In this document: positions 28,201 to 37,200 of the stretch, one piece after another
How the letters are laid out: the number at the start of each line of letters is the position of its first letter
How positions within the stretch are numbered: position 1 is the first letter of the stretch
Program-made: the position numbers and the translations under genes
The notes under the pieces: generated by a model
Told to the model about the DNA's origin: nothing
The model's input: the letters and a program-made list of their open reading frames with translations, nothing else
The model's database searches: none
Assembly (NCBI GenBank): GCA_947462335.1
Contig: OX381706.1
Location: 17,088,784 to 17,152,783 of the forward strand
Source of the DNA: Harmothoe impar
Taxonomy: Eukaryota > Annelida > Polychaeta > Phyllodocida > Polynoidae
Length of the DNA stretch: 64,000 nt
Direction: 5' to 3'

Positions 28201-31200
28201 GCTACGTTGGAAACGGGCTGGAATGTGCTACAGCTGGACTTCTATACAGATGCGGACATGGCTAGGAAGGGCTTCACTGCCTCCTACAGAGCCATCAAAC
28301 ACGACTTCAGTGACAATGTGGCATGGAGCGAGAACAGTCAAGGTAAGGCACGTCTTTTTGGCAATGGTATGTTTTTGAAAACCAACTCTTTTAAGCTTGC
28401 TGCCGTAAAAAAAGTATAGTACAAATAAACTTAACAACTTCATAAAAGATCCAAAAGCAAGATAGTTCTATGAATGCTGAATATAAAACAAATATATATC
28501 TGTGCATATTAACTGTGTGCATTTCTTTCATGACCAAATGTGCATGCAACACATTCAGTGGTATACCAATGACTATACCCAAATAGTTACAAAAACAAAT
28601 CTAGCTATCTTGGTTGACCTGCTTATTTTCTAGAGTGTAAAGTTGGGTGGATTCTATATAAGGAGACCTGCATCCGGGTGTTTAATCAGACTGAGGGAGT
28701 CACCTGGTTACATGCAGAGTCTGAATGCAGCCACCAGGGAGCTAACCTAGCACGTATTGATAACGAGGACGAAATGCTTTTTCTGAACTTCCTACTCATT
28801 TCCAAATACCAGTTAACTGATGTATACATTGGTAAGTTGCTCTGATAGGGTACACTTAACTATCAATAATAAAAAAGGAATTGTAAGAACTAGATTGAAC
28901 TAAAGACTGGTTAGCAAATTAGGTCGGCACAAAACTACCTTTTACACATCTCAAATATCTGTGCCTACACATCATGGATATAATCAAACAGTTTAGATTG
29001 ATAAGAGAAGCTGACAACAGGAAGTAGATATGAAATAGAGATGCCTCAATTTGCTGCATACCTATATCCACAGGACTTACTGACCGGGAGGAGGAGGGCA
29101 TCTTCAGATGGGCTGATGGTCATCCCTTGACCTACACTAACTGGTAAATTGCATAACCATACTTCCACCGTTCAAACCCTGCAGACAGCTCCATGAGGTA
29201 GCAAATTGTAAGGCAGCCAGTTAAATGAGTGCTCTGGAACATTATTTTAATTGCGCCTGATACTTACTATGCAGCATCTATCGGGGTATTAAATGTTTCA
29301 ACTTCAATGACTTTAACATTATGCTTTGACTGACATGGATCAATGGAGTGTTAATTCTGGTAGAATCCCTCATTGATAAATTACACTTGCAATGACACAA
29401 TGCCTATATTCTAGTCAAATGATACTGCATTAAAGGATGAGACATCTACTCCCTATGTAACAAGAATGCTGCTCTTACTTCCATGTGTTGACACCAGGAG
29501 GCAGCAGGAGCCTAACGGTGGTGCCATTGAGGCCTGTACTGTGGTGAGCCTGGCTGGGGTCCGTGCTCAGCCCAGCTGGCAGGACATCTCCTGTGCTGCT
29601 GCCATCTACAATAACTATGTGTGTTCTTACTCCATCAGCCCAACACCGAGCCCAGGTAAGAACAATACTAAGGGAATAAGTCATGATCTCCCTCATGAGC
29701 TATTTTAGTATTCATAAATACTGCTAAAAGCGTGAATCCACTGAGCCAAAATCCGTCGGATCGGATGCACCTCACAATGTTAAACCTATGGACGAATCTC
29801 GTCCGATCCGACGGATTTACCTCAGTGGATTCACCCCTTAACCCTTTAAGGCCGACCAAAAAATATTTTTTCTGGTGAAGGGGGCGAGACATTTTCACAG
29901 GAACTATCCCTGGGTATCCATGGTATCGACTATAGTCGATGCTCGGCCAGCCATGGCATCGACTATAATCGATGCTCGGCCATAAAGGGTTAATAGTAAA
30001 GCTGAGAAGTAGAATCTAGTGGAGTTACAGTATATCAAATGTGAATTCTACTGCTCATGTACACTTATATGGTATGTTATATCCAGAATAACGAAGATAA
30101 CTGTGTATAGCATGTCATAATTGACTACTAGTTAATGTTATTATATATAAAGGAAAGCTAGACACATTCATGGTGTTGGTGGTATCATTCTGGCATTTTA
30201 TAGTTCTCAAAATTTACATAATCTATTATTTATGTCTGAGAGCTGTTCTGTGCGTGTAAAATAAAATAAATAATGTTAATAACAGCTGTGTTTTTTTTAA
30301 ATTCATGTCAATTAACAATAGTTTTAATCTTGTTTAGACAAATCCCCTTCACTTATACAACCTGTGGATGCTATGGACTGTGGATCAGGACAGCTATTTA
30401 AGTGTTCAACAAATGAGTGTATACATTCGGTATTAAAGTGTGATGGCACAATGGACTGTTTTAATGGGACAGATGAAGAAGGTTGTGGTACGCATTTATG
30501 TGCATTCATTCCATCAGAATCTTCATTTCCTTACCTACAATCTATAAAGTATATCCAATGCCTAAGTTTCCCAATTTCCATTCTGCAACATTACCTTAAT
30601 AACTAGCAATCGATCAGGTATCAGTAAACTACTATATATTAGAACTCTACTGGCAGACAGATACTATGGAAATGTCTTTGAAGCCTTTTATTCTTTATTC
30701 AAATTTAATACCATTTCAGGTCTTACTTGTGGACCTAACTCATTCACCTGCCTCTCTGGGGGATGTATATCTCTGACGTTTGTCTGTGATGGACAAAAAC
30801 ATTGCCAAGATGGTTCAGACGAGGAAAATTGTGGTAGGTTACCTTGTTAAAGCCAGATTAAAGTGGACTCAAAGTTTATATCAGTTCTGAACTTACTTTT
30901 TGTTTGTTTTGGCAAGAAAGTCATGAGGCTTTTTTTCTTTTTCTGTTTTCTTTTGAATTGGGGGACTGATAAGCAGAGCAAATAAAGAAAACAGCACAAT
31001 CGCTAAAGAGATGTTGTTTTTAAAAAAATAAGTTCAACTTTTATTTCCAATAAGTTTCAGTTAGTCGATGTATAACATATATGTGCTTATACTCATGTGG
31101 ATTATAGATATATTTAGATAATAGTTTAATAGAGTGAAGTCTTCTCCTATGTATCAATGTTTTCCTGTCCTTTATAGACTACCCAGCATGCTCAACAGCA

Positions 31201-34200
31201 GAGTTCCGCTGTGAGAGTGGAGAGTGCATGCCAGGAGAGGCGCGCTGTGACCTCCAGGTGGACTGTGCTGACAGATCTGATGAAGTTGACTGCAGTAAGT
31301 GATGTTACCATTTCTGCTATCTCTCATCATTATAAGGGGATATAATGCTTGATATGGGAGAAGGATGTGAAATGTTGAAGAACCTTTTATAATTTTGGAG
31401 ATGTGTTTTATCATTGTCAATATTGTCATGAAAGAAGATGCACCACTGCAAATATACTACATGAAAAAATAATGAATAGAAAAGTTTAAAGAAAGCAGAG
31501 CTTTGCGTCACATGCTAGCACCACATATTAATATGTCACTAATGGAAAGTTGTTTTGAACACTTATCTACCTATATCCATAATATTCCACTCATTGATGG
31601 GGTGATTAACATGAACCTCTCCACTGACATAGCAAGCTGCTCCGCCAACCGCACCTATCAGTGCTATGATGGCACGTGCATGCCCAGCTCCCGGGTGTGT
31701 GACAGTTTTTATGACTGTCCTGGTCGCCTCCAGGAGGACGAGTCAGCAGGAGCCTGTGAGGGGTCAGTACCCCGCAGCTGCCTGGACTGGCGCCGGCGGG
31801 GGTACACCGAGAACCGCCGATATACCATCCAGGTACCAGGCGCGGGTGAGTTTTGAAGAACAATAATTAACACCTGATTTAAGTGGGTATCTTTCCCCTG
31901 AAATACAAAGCATCTGTGAGATGTTAAGAACACCCAATGAATTTAAAATCCACAATTGAAGTGCCTAAACAGACTAGAAATTTTCCTCATATGTTTGCAT
32001 TTATGTCATTACTTAAATCCAAGGAGAAAAGTAACCCTATATCAAGTAAAACTTGGCAGATTCTAGCAATCCGATACAAATTTGAATAGTGTTGGGAAGG
32101 GAATACATTCAAGTCCTACTGGTATTAAAAAAAACTACCCACCTACCCAATAGATTTCTTACCATGAAACCCGCAGCACATACCCAGCTAACAAGAAAAA
32201 CGTTATTTTACGTCAAAATAACGTTTCAAAACTTTATATAACGTTTTACCATAGTAAGCAGCCATAGAGAAATGTTACATAACGTTATATAACGTCATTA
32301 AATGTTGTATAACGTTTTTTGTTTACTGGATACACTTTAGGCATATATCTTTGACTTGACTACAAATGTATCATTAATATTGTGGCTGCTAACAACATTT
32401 GGTTCAGGCATATGGGAATACCACGGAATAGCTATATGTATGGAGCTCAATTTGCCCAAATGTTAGCAAAAGCAAGTGCACAGTATGTTCCAAAGTATTG
32501 TATCAGAACACATGCACAGGTTGCACATTTGTATTGGAACACCGTGCATGGAGGGCACATTCGTATTGGAACACCATGCACTGGTACACATTTGTATTGG
32601 AACACCATGCACAGGGTGCACATTCATATTCGAACACCATGCACAGGATGAACATTTATATTAAAAACTGCTGTGCACGTGCTTGTGCTAACTTTTAGGC
32701 AAATTGAACTCCATATATATATGCCCAGGTGTCACAAAGTGGATTTTCTTTTGACCCCCAAGAGTTTATTACACTTAATTAGGTTATCATACATATTCGT
32801 TTATTGGAACAGTATTTATGATCTTTCCGTTTCAGTCATATAATTTTAGAACTGTTGTGGTATTTTTTTAGCTTTTTTATGTTTCACAGGAAAATGTATT
32901 CTTTTGCTTTTAAAATTATGATATCAGATATCAGGTAGGTCTGAATACTGTGGCACATGTACAGACTTCACTGATGTATCTTTTGGTCTGTTCTTATTAT
33001 GACGCACCTACGACAGAACCTGCATCTGTGACATGTGACATGACGAGCATTCCTGGTCAGGTGGTCACAATGGTCCATCACAACAATGAGGCTTCAAACA
33101 TCTCCTTTCATGGCTTTGAGGCCCCTGCCTCTTACAGGAGGAAGATGATCTACTTTGCCCCTTGGGAAACCATCTTTGGTCTCAGGTAAATTGTTTTAAT
33201 CATTAGAAAAAAAAGAATGGGAATGTACATTCATTGCACAAAGATGTATATTTAAATTAGTTTGCCTGTCTAGAATTCCAGGTCTAGAGTTATAGCACCT
33301 TAAAGCAGCATTCTCTCCCAGGATCTTCATTACTATATAATATTTTTTCTAGTGAGCTACTTTTGTTTACAGATTTTAAGTGGCATATTAGTGGTGAGAG
33401 TGCAGCTCTAAATGCCAAAAACTGAATTTGATTTATATGCTTCTGTGTGCAGGGATGTGTCTGACAGATGTGAACAATACCTGGAGACCATTTGTCATAA
33501 TGCAGAGGCCTTTGCCAAGTCACATTTTGTTGGAGCAGATGATATAAACCACTGGTACCATGATGATGTCTATGATAATGGCTGCAATTGTAGGTTGGAC
33601 AAAGTCTGCAAGGAAAGGCCATCTGACACACTGTAAGACACTATAGATAGTCCATATCTGTACTTAATCATCAGGTTAGGCCAAACAATTTAGTTTTGAC
33701 TCCCATTTTAGGATGAAATCAAATGCTTGCGGTACCACAACATATCATAAGAAGTGTTTAATGGTTAGAAATATCTTTTTTTGAAAGGACATTCTATCTA
33801 CCTGATATTAGCGATCCAAAAGCCTGATAAGATACTGCCTGAACCAATACCCATTATAAACATTTGGGCAACGATATTATGATGAATGGAGGAATGTATA
33901 CCCTGTAGCACATGTATGTAATACTAAAAGTAATTAATTAACTATCTATCACAAATATCCATAATACATTGTCTATCACAGATATTCATAATACATTATC
34001 TATCAATACACAACAAATTCTTTTTTACATTTATCATCATGTTATTTCCAAGGTGTTATTGCGGAAGACCAAGACCAGGCATAGTACATGTTGATCGTGG
34101 ATTCTTCACTCAAACAGCAGTAATCCCTGTTAAAGAACTGACCATGGAGGATACAGGAAGTGCACATGAATGGGTGAAATACACCCTTGGCCCCCTTCGC

Positions 34201-37200
34201 TGTTACCAAAGTAAACAAATGTATCTAGTTAATAAATTCCCTACAAATTTCATTGCTTACTTTACAGACTATATAGGAATTTATGTCAAAACCTTTTTGA
34301 ATCTTCTGCTTCCAATTCTATATCAATATAGTTCCTTAACCCTTAACCCTCAATTTAGCCAAGTTTGGCCATTGGTCACCTTTATCATGCAACATCATGT
34401 TCTTTTTTTAATTAATTTATCTATGCATCATATTAAATATTGTATTAATGTTAAAACCACATTTCAAAAATGTAATAAACATGTCCATGTTTTAATTCAT
34501 GGCAGGTCTTAGATGATGTGTGGTCATTGTCAGTTTGATATAGGCTTAACCCTTTGTGGGCGATCATCAACTATGGTTGATGCCATGGCAGGGCAAGCAT
34601 AGACTATAGTCATCATAACTCTATGGGATTTAGCATAGACTCGTCCTCAGGGAAAACTCCTGCAAAAAGTCTAGACCTCCCAGCTAACAGTATCCATTTT
34701 TGGCCGTACTCAAAGGGTAAAACAGCCTATTAGGCTGAAATATCCTGTTTCTGCGAAAACAATTATATATATATTTTAAAGGGACACTTCACATGAGAAA
34801 TACATCACAATTTTGGTTAGCAGATCTGAATCAAATCATCCTCATCTACCCATTAAAATGGTATATAACCTTCATCAATGATGGAGCAATGCCCAAGTAA
34901 AATCATCATTAACATATACTGTATTCGACGTAATAAGCGCCCTCCCCCTAATAAGCGCCCCCCCCCCCTTTTTGAGGCATTATTAGACTAGATCAGAGGG
35001 TCAATTTTCGCGATTTTGAGGACATATAAACTCTTAAGTACTAAAAACGTCATGAAAATAATTTTATAAGAGCCCTGGGCGCTTATTACGTCGAATACGG
35101 TACTAGCCTTATATATCTTCTTGCATATCTTCCAGTAAGAAACATAAGTTTGTATCCCAAAGAAATGACGTTTCTTGAGCTACACTTTTTCTATTCCACC
35201 TACCTTTAAACCTTTTCCAAGTATCATTTACCGCCAAAATTACTGTTAATTTTACTCATATATGACAAGTGATCAATACTAAATGACAACGAAAAGTTTT
35301 GGGAATGTTACCACCATTGCTATATATACTTTAATCAGGGCCTAAAAACGGCCGTTTTTGCAGCAGGCTACGGCCGTTTTGGGGATAAGAAGCATAGCCA
35401 TTTGCGGCCGTTTTGGGGTCTAAAGGGTTAAATGCTTATTCAGCTAAATCTATATTCCCCCCCACTTGAGAGTATGCTTGAGATGACCAAGAACTGCCAG
35501 TCATATCATCTAGACAGTAGTCCAAAGTTAGGATGAATTTATAAGCAGCACAAAGTCTACAGGTATCGTTGACAACAAAGTGTATGCATGTATTTTAGCA
35601 ATCATAATTTGATTTCAAACAGATTTCAAGCAGAGTGATGTTAAGTTGCGATGCAAGAGTGGGCAGTCATACAGCACTTCTGATGTCTGCCTATACCAAG
35701 AGGACTCCACTGGTGTACCCCAGGGATGTAGGGATGCCACTCATCTGGAAAACTGTGGTATATTTATATGATGAGAATTATGATGATAGTACAGTATGTG
35801 ATATCTTTGAAATACAGTACATTTGTAAATGTATCACGTAAATTCTTCCCTATGATAGACTCTAATACAGCATCAATATGAGCTGATTAATGCAGTTAAG
35901 GTAGGAATATCAAATATTTCTCACTGAGAGGCCTCCCAATACAAATATGAGGGTACTTAATCACTGGATGAATTGAGTTAATTTGATTTATTCCTGGAAA
36001 CATAGTTTACTAGAAGTCAAAATCAAATTGAATGCTGACAGGTTCCGTTCAATGTCCGCCAAACTACTTCAAGTGTCCAGATAGTTTCTGTGTTGCTGCA
36101 AGGCATGTGTGTGATGGGCAGCCTAACTGTGAAAATGGCGAGGATGAACTTGGATGTGGTAGGTGCTATGTTGTTTATTCTTGTGCTAATAGGTTTGAAA
36201 ACAAAACTCAACAGCTCATCCTTCTATAGTTTAAGAGGTGAGAAAAAATATTAAATTGGGAGTTCCGTTTAATTCATCCTTCAATGGAGTGGCGTTTCAC
36301 ATTTTTTGGATGATCTAAATCAGAATTCTCTGAGTGTCTAAACACAGTTTCCTTCATTTCCAGATTCTTATATGTGCCCAAACATGATGAGATGTAATGG
36401 CGAAAAGAACTGTATCCCCATGGATCAGGTGTGTGATGGCCTTCGGCAGTGTAAGAGGGGAGATGATGAATGGTTCTGTGACAACTCATGTCCAAAAGAC
36501 TGCACCTGTATTGGCCTCACGTACGCCTGCACAAAAGCAGGGCTCACCAACTTACCTGCTGCTGTCCCTGCCACAGCCAGAAAACTAGACCTTTCTGATA
36601 ACAAGATTTATCTTACAGGGTTTAAAGATAGACTAAACCTCATGCTATCTTTGGTTGAGCTAACTTTATCAAAAAACAAGCTCTCAAATCTTCCAGCAAA
36701 ATTCTTTGAAGAGTTGACAAACCTCCGCCAACTTGATCTATCTGAAAACCATATTACTGTTCTATTCGCGAATACATTTGTTGGTTTGTCAAAGTTGCAG
36801 CTCTTGAATCTGAAGTACAATCCTCTGACCTACATAGAGCCCAATGCATTTGATGGTCTGATGTCACTACCTGAACTGGATATATCTGATATGAGGCTCA
36901 CAAATATTAGTCAAGCTGTTTTTGCCGGAATGGTTAATCTGCAAACTCTTGACATGTCCAAAAATGAAATTTCTAAACTGGAAGCTGGCATCTTTGATGG
37001 CCTTAAGGAGATCAAACACATCAGGATGTATGGAAATCGACTTACTGACTTCATAAAAAGTGACTTTTCTACTCTCCACAATCTTGAGTCCATGCACAGT
37101 GATGACTTCATGTTCTGCTGTTTTGTTAACATCCAAGACGACAGATGCCTCCCTCCTAAGGACCTCCTCTCCTCCTGTGAGGATCTGATGGAGAACAACA

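Larger units (their letters stand above)
28177..36988 (+). repeat. Unit 2 of the intragenic tandem duplication
   Basis: 8812 bp, collinear with 19565-28176. Offset is +8612 through the CTLD, +8811 from LDLa1, and +8812 after the poly-C in the 34.9-kb element. The main length difference is a 152-bp TTAA element (29838-29989) plus about 50 bp near 30070-30145. Coding differences seen: Val to Asp in CUB2, Asp to Gly in LDLa1, Glu to Gly in LDLa3 and Ser to Thr in LRR1. Confidence 0.95.
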
